This document shows, in pieces, positions 1 to 10,464 of a stretch of DNA of 64,000 nucleotides. The DNA is from Macrotrachela quadricornifera (Eukaryota; Rotifera; Eurotatoria; Philodinida; Philodinidae). The notes beneath the pieces were generated by a model. That model saw nothing but the letters and a program-made list of their open reading frames with translations, ran no database searches and had not been told where the DNA came from. The translations under genes were made by a program, and so were the position numbers. The stretch covers positions 1,401,217 through 1,465,216 of the forward strand of contig JAJEKB010020906.1 of the NCBI GenBank assembly GCA_022393335.1, given 5' to 3'. Each line of letters starts with the position of its first letter. Position 1 is the first letter of the stretch.

Positions 1-826
1 ATGTTGATCTATGTCGCCGATGCGGTAAACCAAGAACAAACATGCATGAACATAAGGATTGTGAAATAAAGTGTCATCATTGCCAGGAAAACCATGTAGC
101 CACAGACTACAAGTATGAAGTTATCGATAAATATCAACGCGAATTAATCGAAGAACAGAAGAAACATCCGAAAAAACTGCCTCCAGAAGTTCAGCTGTTT
201 ATTCCGTCTGAGTATCGATCAGCCGATCGCAGAAAAACGATTTTCAACGTAGAATTTCATCAAAATCAATACGATAGACCACAACAACAAAATCAACATA
301 TATATAACAAGAATGATGAGGCTGTATGGCCAAACATGAAAACAACTCACGTCCTAAAACAACAGCATCAGATAATGCATCAAGTAGCCTTAATGAAGCT
401 ATTAAAACTCTGTCAGAAGCGTTGAAAGAGGAAAAGAAAAGACATGAGATTGCACTAAATCAAATTAAGGAAAAATATAAAAGAAGTGCTCAAATAATAA
501 ATCAAGCTTGGGATTTAATTAAACAAGTGCAACAAACGCAAGAATTTATGATATCTTCCATGAGTAAAACTCTGGGCCAGGTAGTGTTACCTATATGTAG
601 TAAATCAGCATAAATTCTACAAGAAATAACCACAAAATTGAAAACCCGTTTGAAAAATATGAAAATTGATGATATCACTGAATTATTAAACAACCAGATT
701 TTGTACATCAATGAAGCCTGTAAAGAATTCGATTGTCATCAAGAAGAACTAAAAACAATTTCTTCTAAACAGAGGGACGTTGTGGCTACCTTCGATACTT
801 TAATTCAACAGATAAATGAACAGTAA
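1..826 (+). pseudogene. LINE ORF1 relic (zinc knuckles, coiled coil)
   Basis: Reading from base 3, the sequence encodes two Cys/His knuckle-like motifs: CRRC..H..C, then CHHCQENHVATD, where the final Cys is replaced by Tyr. This pattern is known from ORF1 (gag-like nucleic-acid-binding) proteins of arthropod-type LINEs. A basic, Gln-rich linker follows. The frame shifts near base 320 into a Lys/Glu-rich coiled coil (326-613). After a stop at 611-613 the same frame stays open to 826. The last codons overlap the first codons of the endonuclease ORF (ATG at 816), the compact arrangement usual for two-ORF LINEs. The ORF1 role is inferred from position and motifs. Confidence 0.65.
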
Positions 827-3323
827 TATGATAGAACACTGCACGATGCACCTTCATCCTGAAACGATTGACCATTTTAATGGAACCAACGAGGAGAAAG
901 AAAATCTATTTTCTATTTTTTGTGAATGGAATTCGAATGTTAGGGTAAGTGACTTATGTGAGCAGTGGACGAAAACGAAACCCGTGTCCTCTATCGAAAA
1001 TCTTACAGTACTAATATGGAACTGCGAGGGCCTATCTACTCATAAGACAGATTTTGATATGCTTCTCTCTTCTTACTCACCTCATTTATTTTTATTAAAC
1101 GGAGTAGGAAAACAGATAAGAAAACTTTCACCAGTTCCCAACTTCAGGTGGTTTAGGTCTAAAGGAACAAATAGTTTTGGAGGTGTAGAAATTTTAGTTC
1201 ATCAGAACCTAAGAACATCACTAATCGAAGAAGCAGTTAATTTTGTATTAATTCAAATAGAAATTTTAAACGAAAAGATTTTCATTGCTAGTATCTACGT
1301 ACCTCCTGGAAGTACATCACCCTTCGAGCTTTTTGATAAACACCAAGACAAAGAAATATTTATTTTTGGAGATTTCAATTCGAAGCACCAAGACTGGTGT
1401 TGCGAGGATTACAACACCTCAGGAAATAATTTAAGAGAGTGGTTATTAGAAAACGGATTTGAAATACTTCATACCGATCTACCAACATCAAAAAGATCGA
1501 ATTTTCTAATTGATTTCGGAATAGGAAAAAATAAAGAAGAATGGGGAATCGAAAGGCTAGTCGAAGGAAACTCCGATCATTATCCTGTATTATTTATATC
1601 TCCCTTCCTTGTCACGGAAAACGGTTTTTTCAGAAAGACAAACTGGAAGCTTTTCACGTTTTTTCTTCAAGTATTGCATAGTTATTGGAATACAATGGTG
1701 TACAAAACTGATTATAATGTCTTTTTTTATGTCTTCTCTCAACTCTTAGCTGCTTTAAGAGACAGATGTACTAGTTTTGAACATATAAAAAGTTTAGACC
1801 TTCTTGACCTTCCTATCTAGTAAATTTATTTCGAACAGTAAATAAGCATAAAAGAAAATTTCGAAGAACTAGATTTCTGCAAGACGATAATACATTCAAA
1901 TTCTGGGAAAATACGTATAAACATGAGAAACTTGCATACGAACAGAAAAAGAGAGAAGAAAAACTTTAGCATATGAAGGAAGGCCAAAACATTTGGTCTC
2001 ATGTGCGTCATATTTTCAAACCTTATTCACCAGTATTCAGAGAGCTGAAAACGCAAACGGTTTAATAAAAGCTCAACAAGAAATTGCAGACCAACTAGCA
2101 GATTTTCACGAACAACACATTACTAAACCAAGTTTTGACAACAAAACCCCTTTCGCCTAGAAGCGTATAATCGAATTACTCTTTCACCCAACTTTACCTT
2201 AGAGCAGATTAAACTCAGTGAAGTTACCACACAATGGAAGAAGTTTGCCCCTAAAAAGTCATTGGATAGTGTAGAAAACTCAGCATTTTTACTGAAACAA
2301 CTTCCCTCCCAATATTTAGGTACAATCACAGTTCTGTTTAACAAGTGCGCGACAGAAGGTCAGTTTTTTGAAGGAGCCAAAGTTGCAAAAGGTATTTTCC
2401 TTTCTAAATATGGTGCATATCCTACAGTTGATCGCCTTCGCTCAATTTCCCTTCTTCCAAATCTTGGCAAAGTTTTTGAAAGAATTTTAGTAGCCAGAAT
2501 TGAAAAATGGTGTAGCGAGCAGGAAATCCACTTAGACGAACAATCTGGCTTCATTGTAAATAAGCGTTTGCAAACTCGCATTCTAGAAATTGTAGAAGAT
2601 TTGAGAGTGACCACTACACCGTGCAATCGACCAGCATTAACCCTCCTTATAGATTTTACAACAGCGTTCGATAGACTATGGTGGCCAGCTTTATTTCATA
2701 ACTTAGAAAAACTAGGAATGTCCATAGAATACAGAAAATGGATTTTTAACTGGTTACAGAATAGATGGATGAACGTTTCTTATGGAGAGGCAAAATCAAG
2801 GTTATTCCATATTGCAATAGGTGCGCCTCAGGGTAGTGTAATTGCAGCCCTTTTATTCAGGTTGCACTTGCACTTTTTATCTTCTCACTTTCCACAAATA
2901 GTGAGCCATCTCTTTGCAGACGATCTCACGCTAATCATAAAGGGAGCCTTAGAAAAGCGTCTATTCGAGAACATTAAATATATTCAACTTCAAGCTAAAG
3001 CTGTTTTAGAAGAACTTGAAAGATTTTCGGATAATTATCTTCTTCCGATTAACGTTGTTAAAACAAAGGCAATGCTGGTCCATAGCGCGGTGGTAGTGCC
3101 AAAACCCGAAATCAAATATAAAGAAGTCTCGATCGAATATGTTACCACTTTTAAATGTTTAGGCGTTCATATTGGGACAAAGCTAGGTTGGGGTAAATTT
3201 ATAGACGATAGATTGAAAAAGGTAAGGCAGTCTTATTGTGGTCTGAGAAAAATATTTCATACAATTCCAAAAAATGAAACAAAAATAAGAAGAAAAATAT
3301 TTCTAGCCTTCTCTCTTCCCTAA
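816..3323 (+). pseudogene. LINE ORF2 relic: APE endonuclease plus reverse transcriptase
   Basis: The endonuclease half (816-1820) shows the exonuclease-endonuclease-phosphatase fold signatures: LIWNCEGL near the start, GDFNSKHQDW in the middle, and NSDHYPVLF with the catalytic Asp-His near the end. After a stretch with stops, the RT half (open from about 2150, longest ORF 2262-3323) shows motif A (LLIDFTTAFDRLWW), motif B (GAPQGSVIAALLF, altered after the PQGS) and the catalytic FADDL box. The protein would nick target DNA and prime reverse transcription. In-frame stops and a shift between the two halves and again after 3323 rule out a full product. No RNase H domain was recognised. Confidence 0.85.
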
Positions 3324-3790
3324 TTTATATGGCTCTTTTTTTGCTTTTTCTTTTTTACCGATAAACAAAAAGAAAAAATTGAACACATTTTTGGTACTGG
3401 TTTAAGGCTAGTGTATTCACTTTGAGGGTACGATGATATAGCAACTCTTGCTTTAAGTCGTGAATTTTCGTTACGTGACTATCTATATAAATATTGGTTA
3501 AAGCTTCAAAAACATTTAGACGTAGCTGCTGAAGCAGACGCATATAGACAAACTTTAACAGCCTACTTCATTGCTAATCTCCCTGCGAAACATATTACCC
3601 AAGTATGGTCTTCGATCAAAATAGTATTTTTCCTAAAAGATTAGCGGAACGTATAAAACACTCGTATCTCGATGTAATATCATTCATTAACATACACAAA
3701 CCGCAGTACGGATATTATAAAAAATCAAGCTCAACTGTGGAACTTTTCGTTTTAAAATATTTTTCTAAAAAACCACCTTGAATAAGAATA

Positions 3791-3944
3791 TGAGGATACG
3801 GGTATGTAGATAGTGAGTGATCGATTAGAAGCTAACAGAACACGACAGTCCACTGAATGTTTTTTCACCCCTATTGATTACTATCAGTTTTCCCTCTTAT
3901 TTTCCCCTCCACTCTTTCAAATTTTTTTTCCGCATGTGTGTGAC
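3791..3944. other. Spacer between the LINE relic and the short repeats
   Basis: AT-rich, no coding potential recognised. It ends in a pyrimidine-rich stretch just before the hairpin at 3945. Confidence 0.4.
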
Positions 3945-4026
3945 GCAAGGGGGAAACATCTGACTCCATGACTCTACTTGACTCCACTTGACTCCAAAGA
4001 ACTGGAGTCAGATGTTTTCTCCTTGG
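3945..4026. repeat. Imperfect hairpin with TGACTC repeats in the loop
   Basis: AAACATCTGACTCCA (3954-3968) and its exact reverse complement (4003-4017) form 15-bp arms. An imperfect extension (CAAGG at 3946-3950 against CCTTG at 4021-4025) lengthens the stem to roughly 22 bp. The 34-nt loop holds three further (T)TGACTC copies. It could be the remnant of a tiny inverted-repeat element. No transposon family was recognised. Confidence 0.7.
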
Positions 4027-4125
4027 TGTAACAACCAGTGTTCTTGAAAATTGTTAACCTTTTAATGGAACAATAAAAATAAAATGAATGTAAAAAAAAA
4101 AAAAAACCTCTGCTACAGATCTTAC

Positions 4126-4265
4126 CCCGTCGTGCGTGGGATATCTTTCATAAAGTTTTTCCCGCTGTGCGTAGGGTGTCTTTCACAGAGCTTTCTCTGC
4201 CGTGCGTGGGGTATCTTTCAGAGCTTTTCCCATCGTGCATCAAGCATCTTCAACATGATTTTTCT
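4126..4265. repeat. Tandem repeat, about 35-bp unit, four diverged copies
   Basis: Units start near 4127, 4161, 4197 and 4229. Each carries a core like CGTGCGTGGGGTATCTTTCA followed by a T-rich tail. Divergence is high, so the array looks old. A 14-nt A tract lies just upstream (4093-4106). The ORF that crosses the array is created by the repeat and is not a gene. Confidence 0.75.
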
Positions 4266-4339
4266 TATAGGGCTAAAGCTGAATCCTCACTCTCAAATTG
4301 CATTGAACTGCATCATTTGGTTAGGAAGTGAGTAAAATC

Positions 4340-5245
4340 ACAGTCTCTTACGACTTGGACGAAGTTTCACGCACACCTCCTTCTCTCACCCCCCCGATCA
4401 CTCTGCCGACTTTTCTCGACAATCAAGGAACTGATGCAAATAGTTTCGTGACGCTATCTCTCACGATGACTAAATACATAGCGCACAGACTCATCAGAAT
4501 TTCGATCTGTATTGATCGCAATGAAATTTCACCCAGGCCCTTCTGCGCACCCCGTTTGGTGGTTTCAACCTCAAGTCGACTTTCCTCATGAGCTAAGGAA
4601 GTAGTGTGGAAAGTTTTGTGACGCTAGCTGTAACAGAGATTAAATGTATCGCGAACAGACAAACGTTTTTCTTTAAATATATACATATGTCATTGTTGTG
4701 AGTCAAGAAAAAGAACAAATACATTGTTTCTGTGAGTCATAGAAAGCAAATGGATCCACAATAGTTGTGAATCAAGGAAACACTCGTATACATTGTTCTC
4801 TTATAACCTATTAGAAACCTTCAATTTTCACACTTACACCAAAGAATCATCAATACAAAATGATTAATCTTAGAATCATAACAAAGTCGCTAAATTTCTG
4901 CAAAATTCAGGCAAATTTCATTGCCATATGACAGGGATGAAATTTCACCCAAACACCCCCACCCTACTCCTATTAATGGTAAGAGCACTCTATAAAGCTA
5001 CCGCTGCATTCAGGAAACCACTGTGGAAAGTTTGGTAGAGTTAGCTGAGACACTACTATCTGGGTGAGATTTCACCCACACCCCACGTCACACCCTCGGT
5101 GGGTGACCCCGCTATGACCTTCCTCCGGGCCTGGGAATGCACCATGGAAAGTTTGGTGATCGTAGCTTTTGCAGGGACGGAATACATAGCGAACAGACAG
5201 ACAAACAGACAGACATTCTTCTTTATATATATATATATATAGATT
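4340..5245. repeat. Dispersed repeat monomers ending in CAGACAGACA and (TA)n
   Basis: At least four diverged copies of one sequence follow each other (about 4345-4500, 4503-4690, 4930-5060, 5065-5245). Each begins with a phrase like GATGAAATTTCACCCA, has a C-rich middle and a phrase like GTGGAAAGTTTGGTGACGCT. Three of them also carry an end phrase like CATAGCGAACAGACAGAC. The last copy runs into TTCTTTATATATATATATAT. The directional layout with a simple-sequence tail resembles 3' ends of RTE-type LINEs or SINEs. That origin is inference. Between copies (4690-4930) there are short repeats of CATTGTT..TGAGTCA. Confidence 0.6.
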
Positions 5246-6246
5246 CCGTTTTTTATTTAAATAATAAGGTATTCCAGTTAGAATTTTCTGCAAATTTCAC
5301 TTATTAGTGGTTGTGATTTTAACTGTCAAACAGGATTTAAAAGTGTATGAAACTGCAATTATTTCATTTCTTACATTTTACCTGTTCTACAACCATCGTA
5401 TCCTGATCTTACCTTGTCCGGAAGATTAGAGTAGGACAGAACAGGTTTACCCTGCACATCAATAATTTGTACGACCTACAACGCTTTGAAAAGTCATGAT
5501 TTGCACAATATTCAACAAAATTAGAGTACTACTATTTTATAAAAATTAATTATTTCGAGCGACATCACATTTGTTCATCTGTCTATCAATGTATACTTTC
5601 CATTGTCCAATTTGTCTATTGAATCATTGGCGTATTAAGAATGTAATTGAGGCAACTCATCTTAAAACAATGATATATTTCTACATTAGCTTATCCAGTG
5701 AACTCCTGAGGATCGTATGAAATGAATCAAAGCTGGCACTAGCCAAACTGCAATCCACATTCCATATGTTAATATTTTTTAACATATAACCCATGTCATA
5801 AATACCGGATCACTTTTAGCGTTGAACCGACAAAACCGGCGGTTTACCGCGGTTTTACCGGTCCGGTTATCGGCTCCCAAAGCCGCGGTAAACCGGCGGT
5901 TTTCTCCGGTTTATATTACATGGGAAGTATAGAGTGAGCAAAAAATTATTGTCGGTTGTTCAAAGTGTTTTGAAGAAGTTTTACATTATCCTCCTCACCT
6001 TTCGAGCTCTGCCTAGTGGTAGCACTCGCATCTTCTTAAGGGCTACTTAATAGTCGCATAGGTAACATTTTCAGGATATCTAGTGACGGTATGCGCTACT
6101 TTTGAAGTCCTATTTGGACAGAATATCTATGTCTAGCGGATTCAGTGCATACTGCAAGGCTGTTTCCACCTTAAACATATTATTCGAGTCCTTCAATCTT
6201 CACTTGGGTGAAACCATGCTGACACTGAATAATCTCTGTACATCTA
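5246..6246. other. Intergenic stretch with one GC-rich hairpin and a tRNA-like A-box trace
   Basis: Mostly AT-rich, with no convincing ORF. It holds the hairpin at 5832-5903. Near 6014-6035 the sequence GCCTAGTGGTAGCACTCGCA resembles a tRNA D-arm/A-box, but no matching B-box follows, so no tRNA gene is called. Confidence 0.4.
5832..5903. repeat. GC-rich hairpin built of CCGG/GGTTTACC phrases
   Basis: Arms 5832-5852 and 5883-5903 are 21 nt with a single mismatch (AAAACCGGCGGTTTACCGCG against its inverted partner). They are separated by a 30-nt loop that also contains ACCGGTCCGGT. The block stands out as GC-rich in AT-rich surroundings. It may be the end of a DNA transposon or MITE, but no target duplication was found. 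Confidence 0.75.
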
Positions 6247-7692
6247 CAAGGTGGTCTAAAAGTCATGTTACCCAAAAAAAAATTAAATATCTCCTTTACA
6301 GCTCGAGCAAAGAAGCTGATTTTTTTATCAATGATAGAGTCATCTTCAAGCTTTATATCTATAAGAACAAGTTCAAGAAAAACCTATGTTAAGTAGCACT
6401 AATAAATTCAACAAAGGAAATTTTACTTTTCACAAAGAGAAAAAAAAACAATTTAAGATAGAGAAGAGACAGTTTACTGAGACAAAGCATGGTGAATGAA
6501 ATGGACTTTCGAGTAACACGCGTTGTGTGTTCATATATCTATTCTGTCTGTGTTTTTCTTTCTGTTCTATCATAATTCACGCTAAAGCTATACTCAATAT
6601 AAGTCTTTTTTTTCGATATTGTTGGCCATATTCAGTTATTGTCTCTGTCTACGTGTTTTATATATTTTCGGTAAGACATTAGAATCCTGATAAAAGAACA
6701 AATGATTTTCGTCCTCAAGCAATGGTGAATATCAGAAAAAACATCGGAAACGGTAAATGCGGCTTTTCAAAATGAATTTCCTAGCGAAGAAGTTCCAAAT
6801 CGTCAAAAAAACATCACAAAGACGTGCATCACATGATCTTGATATCTCACGCCCTAGCTTAGAATGTCTTATGAAAGATCTAGATTTAAAACCATACAAG
6901 CCAAGACTATTACAAGCCTTAAATGAAAATGATCCGGTTCGATGACTCGAATTGTGTGAATGGATCTTAGATTCAACTGAAAAGGATCAAACTTTATTGA
7001 ATCAAATTCTATGAACAGGCGAAGCTACATTCAAAACAAATGGTCGTGTCAACAGACATAATTGTGTTTATTGGAGTGATACAAATCCACGCTTTATCAT
7101 CGAACAAGAGCTCAATGTACCACAAGTTATTGTTTGGGGAGTAATATGGTCAAATGGGGTTATCGGGCCATTTATTTTTTAAGGTAATGTTACATCAGAA
7201 AGGTATCTTAAGATGTTGAAAGACAATATCATACCACAACTTCAAGAACACAAAGCCTTTCAAACAATGATTTGGCAGTAAGACGGCGCGCTAACCCACT
7301 ATGGTCAAATTATGCGAGATTATATGGATGGCACATTCTTAGATTGGATCGGTCGTCGAGGAACTGTTGAATGACCACCACGATCTCCCGATTTAACTCC
7401 ATGTGATTTCTCATTATGGGGGATTATAAAAGATCGTGTCCATGCTCAAAATCCTCGCGATATAAGTCATTTGATGTCATTAATTAAAAAAGAATTTACA
7501 TCGCTCAATGATAACATCGAATTATGCCAAGCAATCTGTCGTTCTGTAGCAGATCGTTATCAGATGTTTATCAGCACAGAAGGTAAACAATTTGAACATT
7601 TACTTCAAAATATTGTCCATTTTGTCTTAACAAACTGTATTTCCTCTATCTTAATTTGTTTTATTGGGTAACATGACTTTTGGGCCACTCTG
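6247..7692 (+). mobile_element. Mariner-like element with both TIRs and TA target site
   Basis: The 27-bp terminal inverted repeats are at 6247-6273 (CAAGGTGGTCTAAAAGTCAT start) and 7666-7692. They differ at four positions; the more conserved inner part is AAAAGTCATGTTACCC. TA dinucleotides flank both ends (6245-6246 and 7693-7694), as expected for Tc1/mariner insertion. The 1.45-kb interior encodes one degenerate transposase on the plus strand. About 480 bp of poorly conserved sequence separates the left TIR from the recognisable transposase. Confidence 0.9.
6757..7671 (+). pseudogene. Mariner-like transposase, five in-frame stops
   Basis: A single frame from 6757 to the natural stop at 7669-7671 encodes a DDE transposase: HTH-type region (SQRRASHDLDISRPSLECLM), RHNCVYW, VIVWGVIW, DGALTHYG, then IGRRGTVE and PPRSPDLTPCDF. 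It carries stops at 6943-6945, 7012-7014, 7180-7182, 7279-7281 and 7372-7374. Most stops can be explained by transitions at Arg, Gln or Trp codons (CGA to TGA, CAA to TAA, TGG to TGA). The first catalytic Asp of the usual W-T-D-E-A motif reads Gly (TGEATF). The element is therefore dead in both frame and active site. It is similar to, but clearly diverged from, the relic at 19892-20926. Confidence 0.9.
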
Positions 7693-7694
7693 TA

Positions 7695-8342
7695 TAAATG
7701 TCATACTCTTTTGATGTTTGGCCGAGTGAGACGAAACATACAAAGACTTCTTTGGTTCAGAATCTTATCAGACATCTCTCTAGATATAAATCGGTTTCTG
7801 ATAGTAAAAATCTTTCAAATTCAATAACAAATGATAATAAATTTGTCTCACGTAAAGTCTTCTCTCGACGATCTACGTCATTTTTATAATAAACAGAAGA
7901 TGTCTTCTATTATATACTTGAGAGCATATATATTCTGCATTTTTTTTCCTGTCGGTCTACCTACAGATATGGTTTGCACATTTTTATTTGATAGCTGGAC
8001 CATCCTTCTACCTTCATGATAAAACATCTTGATAAGAAACATAGGATAAAATTGTATATACATTAGAAGTTTCGAAGTGAATGCGAGCTCTTTTTTAGAG
8101 TTACTTATGTAGGAAAGTTTTTCATTATAGTTCACACATTCAAACAATCGAACTTGGTAAGAGACTGTAACCAAAATAATGATAAGTATACACATACAAA
8201 TTCTTTCTGATTCAGAGAAAGTGCAAAAATTAGTTAGATCTAATTCATTAAAATACTGGAAATTTGGTTTCAGGAAATATTGAAGAATCAATCCTTTGTC
8301 AGATGTCATCTGGCACCTCTCAAAATCTGTACTAGACGAGCC
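7695..8342. other. No supported gene
   Basis: AT-rich DNA between the mariner relic and the foldback element. A 141-codon open frame on the minus strand (7884-8309) has no recognisable motif and low-complexity hydrophobic content. I do not call it. Confidence 0.4.
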
Positions 8343-8346
8343 TTAA

Positions 8347-9292
8347 CACATTCAACGCGACGGGTCCCATCCGTGGACCCGCTATATTTTAGAACGAAAA
8401 TGAGTAGAAAACTAAAATGGTCCATAGACAGATTTCATCTTTGTCTACCAGAAATCGTTCCAATCACTTCAAAACGTCATTTGCCATCAAAAGAAACGCT
8501 AGACGACCTTTGTTCGTATGAGAAACTTCATGGTGAAAAAATCACAAAAAGTGTTCTTCTCACCCATTCTTCTCCTAACAGTTCTCTTCAATGTATTCTT
8601 CAACTATTTTCAAAACTACTCTATCCAGTGCAGTTTTTCTTGAACTACAAGAATCACTATGTGTCGGATAGGTAAGGAGGCAGATGTACCAATGCATAAT
8701 CCTGAAAACTCAAAAACCACAGAGCTTTTCAGATCTTCACTTGTAGTCTACTGACCAAGCGGTGTCAATGATTTGCCGAGAAAAACGTCATAAACTATTT
8801 TTCTCTCCACATTTTAATCTGTCATGTGCCTAGCGATTCTTGTAGACCGAGAAAAACTGCACTGGATAGATGAACTTTGAAAATGGTGGTACAATGCATA
8901 TGAAGAGCACTGTCGGAAGAAGAATGGGTGAAAAAAGTACTTTGTCTGTTTTTTCAATAATTTTCGGGCGTTCCAGGAAGTTTGCTGCGTGACTGACATT
9001 TTTGATTACGATCATAACTCCTCATAGCGATCAAGATTCACTGATGATCACGGGACAATCATTATTGTGATCGTAAAATAAGTGTTGACGCAACACAGTA
9101 GTTCCAAGTTACAATATATACGAATAGTTTTTCATATGGACAACGGTTGTTTAGTGTTTCTTTTTATGGAAGATGACGTTTTGGAGTGATTGGAACGATT
9201 TTTGATAGACAAAGATGAAATCTGGATGTGGAGTATTTTAAGCTCCTAACGATCCCGCACTTTTCGAAGAAAACCGAATCGCGTTGAATGTG
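8347..9292. mobile_element. TTAA-flanked foldback element (non-autonomous, piggyBac-like ends)
   Basis: TTAA sits at both borders (8343-8346 and 9293-9296). The ends start CACATTCAACGCGA, a perfect 14-bp terminal inverted repeat. Inverted similarity continues inward at roughly 80% for most of the element: 8427-8535 pairs with about 9130-9217, and 8570-8660 pairs with about 8830-8950. The element is thus nearly one long inverted repeat with a short unpaired centre. The left end carries GGGTCC..GGACCC, a hairpin typical of piggyBac-type subterminal sequence. No transposase is encoded. TTAA target duplication is the hallmark of piggyBac transposition; the family assignment is inferred from that. 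Confidence 0.8.
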
Positions 9293-9296
9293 TTAA

Positions 9297-10464
9297 GAGT
9301 CTTATTAAATGACTTTATTCAAATTCATCATCATAAAACGACGATGAAACTGCAATCTATCTCTACAAAATAAATGAGACAGTGTTAAAGTTGTATGATA
9401 TGATGAATTCGAATGAAGACGTCTGATGAAACTCTTAAGTAAGGTCGAAATCGGCGATGACTGCTTATTCTGATTGGAAACACTTGGTTTAAGAGAGACA
9501 AATGAAATATGTGTTGCATGAAAAAAATCGTGTAACTTATATTTGAAACTTATTTTTGTGGTCTGTAAACGTAATACACTTCAAAAATATTAATTTATTT
9601 AAAATTAAAAATATAAAAAGTGGACTTAAAACAAATACTATTTTTTCTCATGAGGGACCAGTTAACGTGTCAAACCTAAACACCCGATTTTACTCGTACC
9701 AAGGTAGCAAAGTTTTAATCTATTTTTTATCTATAAATGAATGAACTCTTATCCACATTATAGGTAGTTTTACATCTATAAATTTGGATTCATATTGTCT
9801 TTCGAAGCTGGATATATATGTCAAAATCTAATACAATACTGTATACGGTATCCATTCACCTGAGCAGTTCGATAAAAATATTGAAAGTCAAAATTTCAGA
9901 ATAAAATTCAAGAAAAAACATAAACTACAATCGTCGCTTTTAGAATCAGCTTTTTTATTTTTTCTTACGTGAGAAATCTTCAGAAAACGGATGAATTTCG
10001 GGCCCGGCGGCCCATTTCAAGGTCTACTCCATAGTCCCACAGTTCATTCAAATGTTTGGTATAGGTGTAACGAAAAATGAATGGAAGATTGGGGTCAACA
10101 CGTGTGAGATAATGGCGAGAAGATTCAGATGATTTATTTAAGAATGACTGTATTACAAGAAAACACGACACTTAAATCATTTCATCATGTCCACTTCTGC
10201 ATCCAGTTCACTTTCGTTGCTAGCCGGTATGCGTGCTGACTCCGTTTTCTGTCATCGAGATAGCAACTCTCTTCATATACGTATGGGACACACCCTTGCC
10301 ACAATTTGTTCGACTATCAAAGTACAAGAAAAAGTTTCTGAACTATTTTAGGTTTAGATAGATGCACTAGCATTTTGATAATTCGTTTTTCATGTATATT
10401 AATAAATAAAATCAACGAACAAATTAATTATATTTCAATCAATCAAATTGAAAAAACGACATAG
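9297..10464. other. Intergenic region, only short unassigned ORFs
   Basis: No known domain was seen. A 54-codon plus-strand ORF (10187-10351) and a 63-codon minus-strand ORF (9980-10171) are open and moderately complex. They could be pieces of a decayed gene, but neither shows motifs or splice partners that support a call. Confidence 0.35.

Larger units (their letters stand above)
1..3790 (+). mobile_element. Degenerate APE-type non-LTR retrotransposon (LINE), 5' end outside the window
   Basis: ORF1-like zinc-knuckle and coiled-coil sequence (1-826) is followed by an APE endonuclease (816-1820) and a reverse transcriptase (about 2150-3323). All lie on the plus strand in the order of a Jockey/CR1-like LINE. 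The reading frame is broken several times: a frame change near 320, a stop at 611-613, loss of frame between 1820 and 2150, and a frame change after 3323. The copy is therefore dead. Traces of the RT C-terminal region continue to about 3780 in other frames. The 3' boundary is not sharp; no poly(A) or target duplication was identified. The clade is inferred from domain order only. Confidence 0.85.

Noticed and set aside
4084..4335. 83-codon ORF with repeated phrases
   Set aside because: Created by the 35-bp tandem repeat; it starts in a poly(A) tract and has no domain.
6000..6090. Possible tRNA gene
   Set aside because: Only a D-arm/A-box-like phrase is present; no T-arm and no cloverleaf closes.
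7884..8309. 141-codon open frame on the minus strand
   Set aside because: No motif, no splice context, composition like AT-rich noise; it overlaps other open frames of similar quality.
10187..10351. 54-codon plus-strand ORF starting MSTSASSSLSLLAGMRADSV
   Set aside because: Too short and without family, splice partner or regulatory support; mentioned only in the gap note.
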